From: JACJWR01 sp964627505
Lineage (GTDB): Bacteria > Actinomycetota > Actinomycetes > S36-B12 > UBA10799
Reading direction: 5' to 3'
DNA: 22,901 nucleotides
NCBI GenBank assembly: GCA_964627505.1
Contig: CAZVKB010000038.1
Span: forward strand, 1-22,901
Of the stretch, positions 6,183 to 13,826 are shown in pieces. The translations under genes were made by a program, and so were the position numbers. The notes beneath the pieces are model-generated. The model was not told the DNA's origin, did no database searches, and saw only the letters and a program-made list of their open reading frames with translations. The first letter of the stretch is position 1, and each line of letters begins with the position of its first letter.

Positions 6183-8375
6183 TCAGCCGCCCACAGCCGA
6201 GACCAGGCGCCGTAGCAACTCGACCTTCGGCAAATCGTCGAGCAACACCGCTTCACCCTGGGCATCGCACAATGGGATCCGCCAGTTGGGATACTCCTGG
6301 TCGGTGCCAGGTTGGTTTTGCGAACGATGATCGCCTACCGCGTCCGGCAACGAGATCGCCACCAATCGGCATTGCGACTGGGCCGCCAGGCGGTGCAGCG
6401 CCACGATGGTGTCAGTGAGGCTGGCTTCCGGACGCAGCAATCCACGGGACTCCAAATGTTGCCGCCACGCCTGCACCTCCTCGTGGAATGTGGACCACTC
6501 CTGTTCGACGCTGTTGGCCAACAAACCCAACTCGTCGCGCATCCTGATGTGCTCGCCCGCCAAGTACGCCGCGGTCGGCGGTAGATCGTGAACTGTCACC
6601 GACACCATCGACGCCCAGCGCCAACTCTCCACTGGCCGGATCTCGCCGTTGACCCGCTCGAACCACAGGATGGTGGTGCCCAGGATGCCGCGGTCGGCCA
6701 GCAACCGTTGCACCCACTCCTCCACGGTGCCCAGATCCTCCCCAATCAGCACCGCCCCTGCCCGATGCGCCTCCAGCACCAAGATGTTCACCAACGCCTC
6801 GTGGTCAAACTTCACGAAGGTACCGGAATAGGCTGGCATCCCCTCCGGAATCCACCACAGCCGGAACAACCCCAGCACGTGGTCGAGTCGGAGCGCGCCC
6901 GCATTGCGCAACACGGTGCGCAACATGTCCCGGTAAGGAATGAACGCGGCGTCGGCCAGAGTGTCCGGCCGCCACGGTGGCTGCGACCAGTTTTGCCCCA
7001 TCTGGTTGTACATGTCCGGCGGCGCCCCGACCGTGACCCCACTGGCCAACACATCGCCCAACGCCCAGGCGTCAGCACCTTTGGGATGCACGCCGACGGC
7101 GAGGTCATGCAGAATCCCCAGGCGCATGCCAGCCGATGTGGCGGCCAACTGGGCCGCTCCCAACTGCTCATCGAGTACCCACTGCAGCCAGCAGAAAAAG
7201 TCCACCCGGTCGCTGGAATCAACCCGAACCGCCGCCACCTCCGGACTGTCCGGATCGCGCAACTCCGGGGGCCACTCATCAATCTCCACGCCGTATTCTT
7301 CCGCCAACACACACCAGGTGGCGAAGTCCAGCAGACCCTCACCTTCGCGGGTCAGATATGCCTGATACGCGGCCTCCCGGCCGGGGGTCCGGGGCACCTC
7401 CCAGACGATTTCCAGAGCTGCCTTTTTCGCCTCCCACGAGGCATCCCGATCCAGCAACCCGGCTGAGGTGTTGGCCCGGCGGACCACATCCCCGAGCGCT
7501 TCAATCTCATCGATCGCGACACCGTCGAGGTAGGCAAATTCCGCGATGTCCTCTACTCGCAGATACAGCGGGTTGGCGAATCGCCGAGTCACTGGCAGAT
7601 AGGGCGAGGGCGCCATCGGCGAGGACGGTTCGGCCGCGTGCAGCGGATTGACCTGCACGAAGTCGGCACCCAACTCGTGCCCGCTCCACAAGGCCAAGTC
7701 AGCGAGGTCGCCGAGGTCACCGATGCCCCACGAGCGTGAAGATCGCATCGAATACACCTGCGTCGCCAGTCCCCAACCAGGCCGAGACACCAACGACGGC
7801 GGCAACTCCAACCTCGTGGGCGCCACAACGAGCGGCGCCGAAGCTACACGGCCTTCGCTTTCGGCCCACATCGTGTGCCAGCCCAGAGGCAACCCACCAG
7901 GCAACCGGAAGCTGGCCTCCCCGACCATCACACCATCCACAAGCTGCGCCGGGTTCCAGTTCTCCACCTGCGAGAAATCATGCCGGTAGCCGCCGTCTTC
8001 GAGTTCCACCCACATCCGTACCCCGGCACCATCTCGCACATGCACCCAGGTGATGGCCTCGTCGGTCGTGCGCATGACAAACACCGGGGGCAGCATCCGG
8101 CGCCAGTGGATCAGCCGCCGATTCTCCAATTCAGCTTCGCAGGACTCCGCCGTGGTGGCGTCTACCCCAAACGCCGCGAGCACCGCCCGCACTGTCACCG
8201 CGGAGACGTGGTGGTGTCCCCCGGCTTGATCCCAATACTCCGTGGCAACCCCGAACGAGTTGGCCAACTTCGCCAATGTGCCGTCCACCGGGATGAACTC
8301 CGGTGCCACCAAAGGTGTCGAAGCCTCAACCTCGGCCGCCGGTGTCACCACAGTGTCGGTCGATGATGCTGCCAT
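6183..8375 (-). CDS. malQ: 4-alpha-glucanotransferase (amylomaltase, GH77)
   Basis: MalQ transfers alpha-1,4-glucan segments between maltodextrins in the cytosol. All three catalytic carboxylates of GH77 are visible: nucleophile D498 in LRLDHVLGLFRLWWIP, acid/base E546 in LIGEDLGTVEEW, and D597 in TVHDLPPTAAYL. The entry motif SWGIGDLGDLADL is also typical. At 730 residues it matches the long actinobacterial form, which carries an N-terminal beta-sandwich extension (about residues 1-200). The ATG at 8375 has GGAGGAGG seven bases upstream. It overlaps the amidase gene by 31 nt, so the two are in one transcript and probably translationally coupled. AglA downstream in the window acts on related maltodextrin substrates. 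Confidence 0.96.
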   Translation of the reverse strand: MAASSTDTVVTPAAEVEASTPLVAPEFIPVDGTLAKLANSFGVATEYWDQAGGHHHVSAVTVRAVLAAFGVDATTAESCEAELENRRLIHWRRMLPPVFVMRTTDEAITWVHVRDGAGVRMWVELEDGGYRHDFSQVENWNPAQLVDGVMVGEASFRLPGGLPLGWHTMWAESEGRVASAPLVVAPTRLELPPSLVSRPGWGLATQVYSMRSSRSWGIGDLGDLADLALWSGHELGADFVQVNPLHAAEPSSPMAPSPYLPVTRRFANPLYLRVEDIAEFAYLDGVAIDEIEALGDVVRRANTSAGLLDRDASWEAKKAALEIVWEVPRTPGREAAYQAYLTREGEGLLDFATWCVLAEEYGVEIDEWPPELRDPDSPEVAAVRVDSSDRVDFFCWLQWVLDEQLGAAQLAATSAGMRLGILHDLAVGVHPKGADAWALGDVLASGVTVGAPPDMYNQMGQNWSQPPWRPDTLADAAFIPYRDMLRTVLRNAGALRLDHVLGLFRLWWIPEGMPAYSGTFVKFDHEALVNILVLEAHRAGAVLIGEDLGTVEEWVQRLLADRGILGTTILWFERVNGEIRPVESWRWASMVSVTVHDLPPTAAYLAGEHIRMRDELGLLANSVEQEWSTFHEEVQAWRQHLESRGLLRPEASLTDTIVALHRLAAQSQCRLVAISLPDAVGDHRSQNQPGTDQEYPNWRIPLCDAQGEAVLLDDLPKVELLRRLVSAVGG

Positions 8376-9757
8376 GGTTGGGCCTCCTCCAGTTGCGCGG
8401 CAAGTGCGATCAAAGTGCTTTCAGCGTTCGGCCGACCGATGAGTTGCACGCCGATGGGCACCTCTTGAGCTGTCCAATACAACGGTACGTTGATGGCCGG
8501 CTGACCGGTGACGTTACACGCGGCCGTGTAGGAGGCCCACTGTTTCTGGGCTGCAAAGTCGGCAGCCGGGTCGTCGTCGTTGCGCAGAAATCCCACCGGG
8601 AACGGGCCCGCCGCTGCTGTGGGGGCCAGAATCACGTCGTATTCCGCGCTAGCCACCAAAGCGCGGCGTGCGGCCCGGCGCATGGCCAACACTGCGGCTG
8701 CCAGATCGCCCGCCGAGAGTTCCCGGCCGCGTTCGGCTAGCCACGCGGTGAGCGGTCGCAGCACGTGCGATGCCTGCGGTGGCAACGCGAGACCAGCGAC
8801 GCCCGCCGCCCAGATCACCTCGAAATGCGGCACGTCCGCCGGTGTCAGCAATGGCGGGATCTCCTCCACCCGATGCCCCAGGTCCACCAAGAGGGTGGCC
8901 GTCGCAGCGACCGCTTCCACCACATCCGCCGTTGGTGGCGTCGTGCCGACCATCGGCTCGGTGAACATCCCCACTCGCAGACTGCCCAGCGGGAGATCCG
9001 CCGCCGCCAGGAAGGTCTCACTCTGAGGCTGTGCCCGAAAAGGGTCACCCTCGAACGGCACGGACATCACGTCGAGCAAAGCGGCGGCGTCCCGGACCGA
9101 GCGCGCCAACGGCCCGATGGAGACCAAGTCCCCCACGCCATCACTGGCGGGCCCGTTGCTCACGCGCCCCCTGGTGGGCTTGATGCCGACCAAACCACAC
9201 ACGCTGGCGGGTAGCCGGATCGAGCCACCGCCGTCACTGCCCTGGGCGATCGGCGCGAGGCCCGCAGCCACCGCCGCTGCCGCACCCCCGGAGGAGCCGG
9301 ACGCGGAGCAGGCCAGATCCCAAGGCGTGCGCGCAGGCGGGGCCCCGGCCGATTCGGTGTAACAGGGCAAACCGAACTCCGGCGCACTGGTCTTGCCGGT
9401 GAAGACCAGTCCGGCTGACCGCATGGCCACTACGACGTTGTCGTCGAATTCGGGGGTGGGAAACGCCAGACTCGTCCCAAACCCAGTGGGGACTCCCGCA
9501 ATCGACTCCAGGTCCTTGACCGGGCACACCACCCCGTGCAGGGCGGGGAGGTCAGCTCCGCCGCTGGTCCGGACCACATCGTCGGCCGCCCGAGCCATGT
9601 GGAGGGCTAGATCAGGCGTGATGCGCGCAAAGGCCCCGACTGTGGCGTTGTGGCGCTCGGCACGCGCGAGGTAATGCTCGGTCAGGGCGACAGCGGTGAC
9701 CTCACCGTGGGCAATCGCCCGCGCCTGCTCCAAAGCACTGAGATCATGCAGTTCCAT
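8345..9757 (-). CDS. Amidase signature family hydrolase
   Basis: This 470-residue protein has the complete Ser-cisSer-Lys triad of the amidase signature family. K81 is in CPVKDLESIAGVP, the cis-serine S155 is in ASGSSGGAAAA, and the nucleophile S179 is in GSDGGGSIRLPAS, 24 residues after S155 as in the family. Such enzymes hydrolyse amide bonds; the substrate cannot be told from sequence. GatA of the amidotransferase is homologous, but no gatB or gatC is adjacent, so I call it a general amidase. The ATG at 9757 has no Shine-Dalgarno and follows the lapA-like stop by only 5 nt, suggesting reinitiation. Its last 31 bases overlap malQ. Confidence 0.92.
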   Translation of the reverse strand: MELHDLSALEQARAIAHGEVTAVALTEHYLARAERHNATVGAFARITPDLALHMARAADDVVRTSGGADLPALHGVVCPVKDLESIAGVPTGFGTSLAFPTPEFDDNVVVAMRSAGLVFTGKTSAPEFGLPCYTESAGAPPARTPWDLACSASGSSGGAAAAVAAGLAPIAQGSDGGGSIRLPASVCGLVGIKPTRGRVSNGPASDGVGDLVSIGPLARSVRDAAALLDVMSVPFEGDPFRAQPQSETFLAAADLPLGSLRVGMFTEPMVGTTPPTADVVEAVAATATLLVDLGHRVEEIPPLLTPADVPHFEVIWAAGVAGLALPPQASHVLRPLTAWLAERGRELSAGDLAAAVLAMRRAARRALVASAEYDVILAPTAAAGPFPVGFLRNDDDPAADFAAQKQWASYTAACNVTGQPAINVPLYWTAQEVPIGVQLIGRPNAESTLIALAAQLEEAQPWQHHRPTLW

Positions 9758-9762
9758 CGCAA

Positions 9763-10068
9763 CTATTTCTGCTTTGACTTAGCCGGTTTCCCTGCCTTAT
9801 GGCTGCGGCGCATCATCAACCCCGCCCCCACCAAGAAGCCCAGCACAATGGCCACAAAAAGTGCCACGATGAGCGGAACCTCAGCCTCGAAGAAAATGAA
9901 GTTGATGCGGGTGGACGCACGATTGACCAGCAGGAACACCACGGCGTACACCACGACGATGCCCCACAACGTGGGTCGGATATAGCGGGTCATGTTCTTC
10001 GCCGATGGCGGCTTGCCGTAGACCTCGACTCTGTGCTCGCCCGGATCGGACGGGTTTGGCGTTGACAT
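9763..10068 (-). CDS. LapA-domain (DUF1049) small membrane protein
   Basis: The 101-residue protein has a short polar N-terminus, a first helix at about 34-49 (LWGIVVVYAVVFLLVN), the link NRASTRINFIFFEAEVP, a second helix at about 64-86 rich in glycine, and a lysine-rich tail. The N-x(3-5)-v-x-i/f-x-F link between the two helices is the LapA/DUF1049 signature. In E. coli LapA works with LapB in regulating lipopolysaccharide assembly; in Gram-positive bacteria the role is unknown. The ATG at 10068 is preceded by GAAGGG with suitable spacing. It is the first gene of the lapA-amidase-malQ operon. Confidence 0.8.
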   Translation of the reverse strand: MSTPNPSDPGEHRVEVYGKPPSAKNMTRYIRPTLWGIVVVYAVVFLLVNRASTRINFIFFEAEVPLIVALFVAIVLGFLVGAGLMMRRSHKAGKPAKSKQK

Positions 10069-10101
10069 TGGTAGCCCTTCAGACGACGCGGGTGAACACC
10101 G

Positions 10102-10130
10102 AGCCTACTGCCCGCACCGAGTCGAAGGCA
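10102..10130 (-). promoter_or_regulatory. Possible promoter of the lapA-amidase-malQ operon
   Basis: On the minus strand TAGGCT (10102-10107) is a good -10 hexamer. GTGCCT 18 bases upstream is a weak -35. Transcription would start roughly 25-30 bases before the ATG at 10068, leaving room for its Shine-Dalgarno. Confidence 0.3.
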
Positions 10131-10138
10131 CTGGCTTC

Positions 10139-10150
10139 TAGGATCACACC
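10139..10150 (+). promoter_or_regulatory. Leaderless -10 element for the uORF-mscS unit
   Basis: TAGGAT at 10139-10144 is followed by a 6-base spacer and GTG at 10151. This is the strongest type of leaderless arrangement in actinobacteria, where TANNNT places the transcription start on the start codon. No clear -35 is seen. Confidence 0.5.
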
Positions 10151-10195
10151 GTGGAAACCTGCCAGAACCTGCCTGCCCGGCGACCGCGACGATGA
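10151..10195 (+). CDS. Putative 14-residue leaderless upstream ORF coupled to mscS
   Basis: GTG at 10151 opens a 14-codon frame encoding fMETCQNLPARRPRR, ending at TGA 10193-10195. The stop overlaps the mscS ATG (10192-10194) as ATGA. The mscS start itself has no Shine-Dalgarno, so terminating ribosomes from this ORF would explain how it is translated. The peptide ends in five arginines within seven residues, and the arginine codons are CGG, CGA, CGA and similar, several of which are rare in high-GC actinobacteria. This is inference from spacing and overlap; there is no homology evidence for the peptide. Confidence 0.4.
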   Translation: METCQNLPARRPRR

Positions 10196-11301
10196 GGCCG
10201 CCGTTCGCAGCCACCCCGGAGCCAAGCGCGTCGGCTACTGCTGGGGATGTCACTACCGTCGTGGTGGACAACGTGGAAACGTTTTGGACGCGGGCTTGGC
10301 AGTGGTTTCTGGGGGTGCCGTTGCAGATCATGATCATCATCGTGATCACCCTGGTAGTGATCGCGATCCTGCATCACCTCATCAACCGCACTGTGCGCAA
10401 AGTTGTGGCGGCCGCGGAGCGTCGGGCGGCACTGGCGACGACGACCTCACCGCAATCCGCGCCAGTCGACGCGGAACCGGGCACGTCCGATGGCAGCCAC
10501 CTCATCGACGCACCCGATCTACCCGTCCCACCTGCACCAACTCCGGCCGATGGGCTTGGGCTCGATGTGCTTTCGCAGCGCGGAACCCAGCGCGCCAATG
10601 CCATCGGTTCACTGTTGCGCAGTGTGGTGTCGGTTACCGCCAGCGGCATCGCACTACTGACTATCTTGCCGTTGCTCGGCATTGACATCGCCCCGCTACT
10701 CACCAGCGCCGGAGTGCTCGGCGTCGCCCTCGGCTTCGGTGCCCAAAACCTCGTCAAGGACTACCTGTCTGGGATCTTCATCGTGTTGGAGGACCAGTAC
10801 GGAGTGGGCGACACCGTGGAACTCGCCGGTGTGGTGGGAGTCGTGGAAGATGTCACGCTGCGCGTCACCAAGATGCGCGACCTCAGCGGCATCGTGTGGT
10901 ACGTGCGCAACGGGGAAATCCTCACTGTGGCCAACCGCAGTCAGGGGTGGACTCTGGCCATGGCGGACATTCCGGTCGGCCCGAACACTGATCTCGACGA
11001 CGTCCGCAGCGCGGTAGAGCAGGTGGCGACCGCCATGATGGCCGAGCCGTCGCTGCACGCTTCCCTGCTGGGGGAACCCACCTATGCCGGAGTGGAATCG
11101 GTCTCCGGGGAGGCGATCGTGGTCCGGGTGGTGGCACGGGCTGCCGCCGAGGAGCAGGTGAGTGTGAGCCGGGAGTTGCGAGAGCGGCTGAAGGCCGCAT
11201 TCGACGCTGCGGGCATCACCATTCCCGTCGTGATGCGACTTCCGGGTGTTTCGCCGTCCGGTGGCGCCGGCGGGAACGGCAACGTCACCAAGGGCAAGTG
11301 A
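10192..11301 (+). CDS. MscS-family mechanosensitive ion channel
   Basis: This 369-residue membrane protein has a first helix at about 42-65, a long variable proline-rich linker to about 130, a second helix at about 138-162, and the MscS pore helix at about 170-192 (SAGVLGVALGFGAQNLVKDY). The conserved beta domain follows (DQYGVGDTVELAGVVG, VEDVTLRVTKMRD, YVRNGEI) and then the alpha/beta C-terminal domain, with a short glycine-rich tail. MscS channels release solutes on hypo-osmotic shock. The ATG at 10192 lacks a Shine-Dalgarno and overlaps the stop of the upstream mini-ORF. An SDR-family gene follows 46 bases downstream. Confidence 0.9.
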   Translation: MRPPFAATPEPSASATAGDVTTVVVDNVETFWTRAWQWFLGVPLQIMIIIVITLVVIAILHHLINRTVRKVVAAAERRAALATTTSPQSAPVDAEPGTSDGSHLIDAPDLPVPPAPTPADGLGLDVLSQRGTQRANAIGSLLRSVVSVTASGIALLTILPLLGIDIAPLLTSAGVLGVALGFGAQNLVKDYLSGIFIVLEDQYGVGDTVELAGVVGVVEDVTLRVTKMRDLSGIVWYVRNGEILTVANRSQGWTLAMADIPVGPNTDLDDVRSAVEQVATAMMAEPSLHASLLGEPTYAGVESVSGEAIVVRVVARAAAEEQVSVSRELRERLKAAFDAAGITIPVVMRLPGVSPSGGAGGNGNVTKGK

Positions 11302-11335
11302 GGCGCTCCAAGGTGCGAGCCGCGCGCCACCCGGC

Positions 11336-11347
11336 CACACTGCCACT
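11336..11347 (+). promoter_or_regulatory. Possible leaderless -10 element for the SDR-DUF2867 gene
   Basis: CACACT at 11336-11341 is followed by a 6-base spacer and ATG 11348. It is a relaxed version of TANNNT; no Shine-Dalgarno is present. Confidence 0.3.
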
Positions 11348-12895
11348 ATGACCCATACACTTCCCCCGCCCCCGCCCGGTCAACTGTGCCTCGTGACTGG
11401 GGCGACCGGATACATCGGTGGCCGACTAGTGCCCGAACTGCTGTCCGTTGGCTACAAGGTGCGCGTGCTCACCCGCAATCCCGACCACCTGCGCGACGTG
11501 CCCTGGTTTGATCAGGTCGAAATCGTGCGCGGTGATGCGGGCGAGCCGGACGCGGTACGCACCGCCCTCCATGGGGTGGACACCGCCTACTATCTGTTGC
11601 ACTCGCTGCAACTCGGCGAGGGCTTCGAAGAAGTCGAACGCAACCTCGCGCGGCTGTTTGCCGTCACCGCCCGAGATGAAGAAGTCGGGCGCATCGTCTA
11701 CCTAGGCGGCTTGGTGCCAGCGGGTGACCCGGAGTTGCTCAGCCCGCATCTGCGTTCCCGCAGTGAAGTCGGCGAGATCCTGCGGCACTCCGGGGTGCCG
11801 ACCGCAGAACTGCGCGCCGCCGTGATCATCGGTTCCGGTTCTGCGAGTTTCGAGATGTTGCGCTATCTCACCGAACGGCTGCCCGCAATGGTCACGCCCA
11901 AGTGGGTGAAGAACCGGATCCAACCGATTGCGATCCGCGATGTCCTGCGCTATCTCGTCGGCTGTGCGCAACTTCCCCCGGAGGTCAATCGCGCATTCGA
12001 CATCGGGGGGCGCGATGTCCTCACTTACGAGCAAATGATGCAGCGGTACGCCGCGGTGGCCGGGCTGCGGCGCCGGGTCATTGTGCCCGTGCCGGTGCTT
12101 ACCCCCTGGCTCTCCGGGCACTGGGTGGGCGTGGTGACCCCTGTGCCGGCGAGCATCGCCAAACCGTTGGTGGCGTCTTTGCGCAATGAAGTGGTCTGCG
12201 GCGACAACGACATCCAGACCTATAGTCCACCACCGCCGGAGGGTTTGGTGACATTCGAGCGCGCGGTCGCGTTGGCCCTGAGCAAAGTGCGCGATGCCAA
12301 CGTCGATACCCGTTGGTCGAATGCCTCAGTACCGGGAGCGCCAGCTGAGCCACTTCCACACGATCCGCAGTGGACGGGCGGCAGCCTCTACACCGATGAC
12401 CGCGAAGCCGTAGTCGCCGCATCACCGCGCCATGTGTGGGAAGTGATCGAGGGAATCGGAGGCCGTAACGGTTGGTACTCGTTCCCACTGGCGTGGGAGG
12501 TGCGTGGCTGGCTGGATCGGGCCGTCGGCGGGGTGGGGCTCCGGCGCGGCCGACGCAACGCTTATCACCTACGGGTGGGGGAAACCGTCGACTTCTGGCG
12601 GGTGGAGGAGTTGCAGCCCGAGCGGTTGCTGCGCCTGCGCGCAGAGATGAAGATGCCCGGCTTGGCGTGGTTGGAACTCTCCGTGACACCCACGGACGAC
12701 GAGGGCATGAGTGTGTATCAGCAAAGGGCCATCTACCATCCGCACGGCCTGGCCGGGCACGCCTACTGGTGGTCCGTGGCGCCGTTCCACGGCATCGTAT
12801 TCGGCTCGATGGTGCGCAACATCGCGCGGACGGCCGAACGAGTGCAACTCGAACAGCAGGCGTGGGACGCCGAGGCGCTGCCGGCTGGTCAGTGA
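11348..12895 (+). CDS. Atypical SDR (NAD(P)-binding) protein fused to DUF2867
   Basis: The protein has 515 residues from the ATG at 11348; the open frame upstream to 11246 shadows mscS. Residues 13-300 form a Rossmann-type atypical SDR/epimerase-like domain: TGATGYIGGRLVPELL (GxxGxxG at 18-24), RVLTRNPDHL, RGDAGEPDAV, YYLLHSL, YLGGL, and IQPIAIRDVLRYL. Residues about 345-505 fit DUF2867, a START-like domain (HVWEVIEGIGGRNGWYSF, LRRGRRNAYHLRVGE, VDFWRVEEL, HPHGLAGHAYWW). This two-domain form is known as a family in actinobacteria, but substrate and product are unknown. The polyproline run at residues 6-10 precedes the Rossmann fold. No Shine-Dalgarno is seen. Confidence 0.85.
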   Translation: MTHTLPPPPPGQLCLVTGATGYIGGRLVPELLSVGYKVRVLTRNPDHLRDVPWFDQVEIVRGDAGEPDAVRTALHGVDTAYYLLHSLQLGEGFEEVERNLARLFAVTARDEEVGRIVYLGGLVPAGDPELLSPHLRSRSEVGEILRHSGVPTAELRAAVIIGSGSASFEMLRYLTERLPAMVTPKWVKNRIQPIAIRDVLRYLVGCAQLPPEVNRAFDIGGRDVLTYEQMMQRYAAVAGLRRRVIVPVPVLTPWLSGHWVGVVTPVPASIAKPLVASLRNEVVCGDNDIQTYSPPPPEGLVTFERAVALALSKVRDANVDTRWSNASVPGAPAEPLPHDPQWTGGSLYTDDREAVVAASPRHVWEVIEGIGGRNGWYSFPLAWEVRGWLDRAVGGVGLRRGRRNAYHLRVGETVDFWRVEELQPERLLRLRAEMKMPGLAWLELSVTPTDDEGMSVYQQRAIYHPHGLAGHAYWWSVAPFHGIVFGSMVRNIARTAERVQLEQQAWDAEALPAGQ

Positions 12896-12930
12896 GGACG
12901 GCACAGGCACACGCTGCCTGGCATGTGCGG

Positions 12931-12943
12931 CAGACTTGTGGCC
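12931..12943 (+). promoter_or_regulatory. Possible leaderless -10 element for the TipAS gene
   Basis: CAGACT at 12931-12936 is followed by a 7-base spacer and ATG 12944. The same CAGACT hexamer with a 7-base spacer precedes aglA. Confidence 0.35.
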
Positions 12944-13339
12944 ATGACGAACCCAAAGCAGCTGGACTATCGCGATGAGATCATCGCACGGTGGGGCGAG
13001 CCCGCATATGACCGCACCCAGCAGTGGTGGCAAGGTCTCGGAGACGTCGGCCAGGAAGCCTTCCTGGCCGAGTCGCAATCTTTGGCGCAGGACTGGTTGG
13101 CCTGCCATGCCCGAGACCTGCCGCCAGCATCACTACAAGCCCAGGCGTTGGCCCGACGCCACTACGCTTGGATCACAGCTGGCTGGGGCGGCGTCGCACC
13201 CACGGGTACGCAATTGGCTGGTCTGGCGCAGATGTACCCCGAAGACCCACGGTTCGCCGCCAACTATGGCGGCTCGGACGGTGCGCGGTATGTGCGCGAT
13301 GCGCTGATGGTGCTGGCTGCGCAGATTTCCGACGAATGA
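12944..13339 (+). CDS. Stand-alone TipAS-domain protein
   Basis: This 131-residue soluble protein is all-helical in appearance and matches the TipAS ligand-binding domain: an N-terminal arm (ARWGEPAYDRTQQWW), a middle helix pair, then QALARRHYAWITAGWG and LAQMYPEDPRFAANYGG with a final helix DGARYVRDALMVLA. In TipAL of Streptomyces this domain follows a MerR DNA-binding domain and binds thiopeptides; AlbA-type stand-alone forms sequester drugs. Here no MerR domain is present in frame or beside it. ATG 12944 is preferred; an ATG at 12923 would add seven residues. It lies just before glbO (44-base gap). Confidence 0.75.
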   Translation: MTNPKQLDYRDEIIARWGEPAYDRTQQWWQGLGDVGQEAFLAESQSLAQDWLACHARDLPPASLQAQALARRHYAWITAGWGGVAPTGTQLAGLAQMYPEDPRFAANYGGSDGARYVRDALMVLAAQISDE

Positions 13340-13371
13340 GGCGAGCTTCCGAACGCTGGGCAGTTGAAGGT

Positions 13372-13383
13372 TAGGCTGCCGGG
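13372..13383 (+). promoter_or_regulatory. Leaderless -10 element for glbO
   Basis: TAGGCT at 13372-13377 is followed by a 6-base spacer and GTG 13384. It matches TANNNT, and the gene has no Shine-Dalgarno. Confidence 0.5.
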
Positions 13384-13770
13384 GTGAGTGACGACACACC
13401 ATACGAGCGCTTTGGCGGACACGAGTTCTTCGCTGCGTTGGTCAGCGACTTCTACGCTGGCGTCGCATCCGATGATGTGCTCCGGCCCATGTACCCCGAA
13501 GCCGATCTGGGACCAGCTGAACATCGCCTCTTGATGTTCCTCGAACAGTATTGGGGCGGCCCGAAAACCTACTCCGCCGAGCGTGGGCATCCGCGGCTGC
13601 GGATGCGCCATGCCCCCTTTGCCGTTGATGACGACGCCCGCGTGCGCTGGCTCGGCCACATGCGCGCAGCCCTGGACGCCCGCGAATTGCCCAGCGCGCA
13701 AGATGAGGAGATCTGGCGCTACTTGGTGTCTGCCGCCGGCGCAATGGTCAATACCAACTCGGCGGTCTAG
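13384..13770 (+). CDS. glbO: Group II truncated haemoglobin (trHbO)
   Basis: This 128-residue haem protein aligns with M. tuberculosis trHbO with an offset of one. It shows proximal histidine H76 (F8) in RLRMRHAPF, Tyr B10 at Y24, Tyr CD1 at Y37, and Trp G8 at W89, which marks group II. The stretch FLEQYWGGPKTYSAERGHPR is the family hallmark. Such globins bind O2 very tightly and may handle oxidants or NO or assist respiration. The GTG start at 13384 gives the usual short N-terminus. It precedes aglA by 56 bases, the same gene order as Rv2470-Rv2471. Confidence 0.95.
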   Translation: MSDDTPYERFGGHEFFAALVSDFYAGVASDDVLRPMYPEADLGPAEHRLLMFLEQYWGGPKTYSAERGHPRLRMRHAPFAVDDDARVRWLGHMRAALDARELPSAQDEEIWRYLVSAAGAMVNTNSAV

Positions 13771-13813
13771 TCTCTGATCACCCGACCCCACCCGACGACG
13801 CCGCACGACGTGC

Positions 13814-13826
13814 CAGACTGACCGCT
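13814..13826 (+). promoter_or_regulatory. Possible leaderless -10 element for aglA
   Basis: CAGACT at 13814-13819 is followed by a 7-base spacer and GTG 13827; no Shine-Dalgarno is present. Confidence 0.35.

Noticed and set aside
8345..9757. GatA subunit of the glutamyl-tRNA amidotransferase
   Set aside because: No gatB or gatC is adjacent, and the neighbours are a LapA-like gene and malQ; a general amidase is the safer call.
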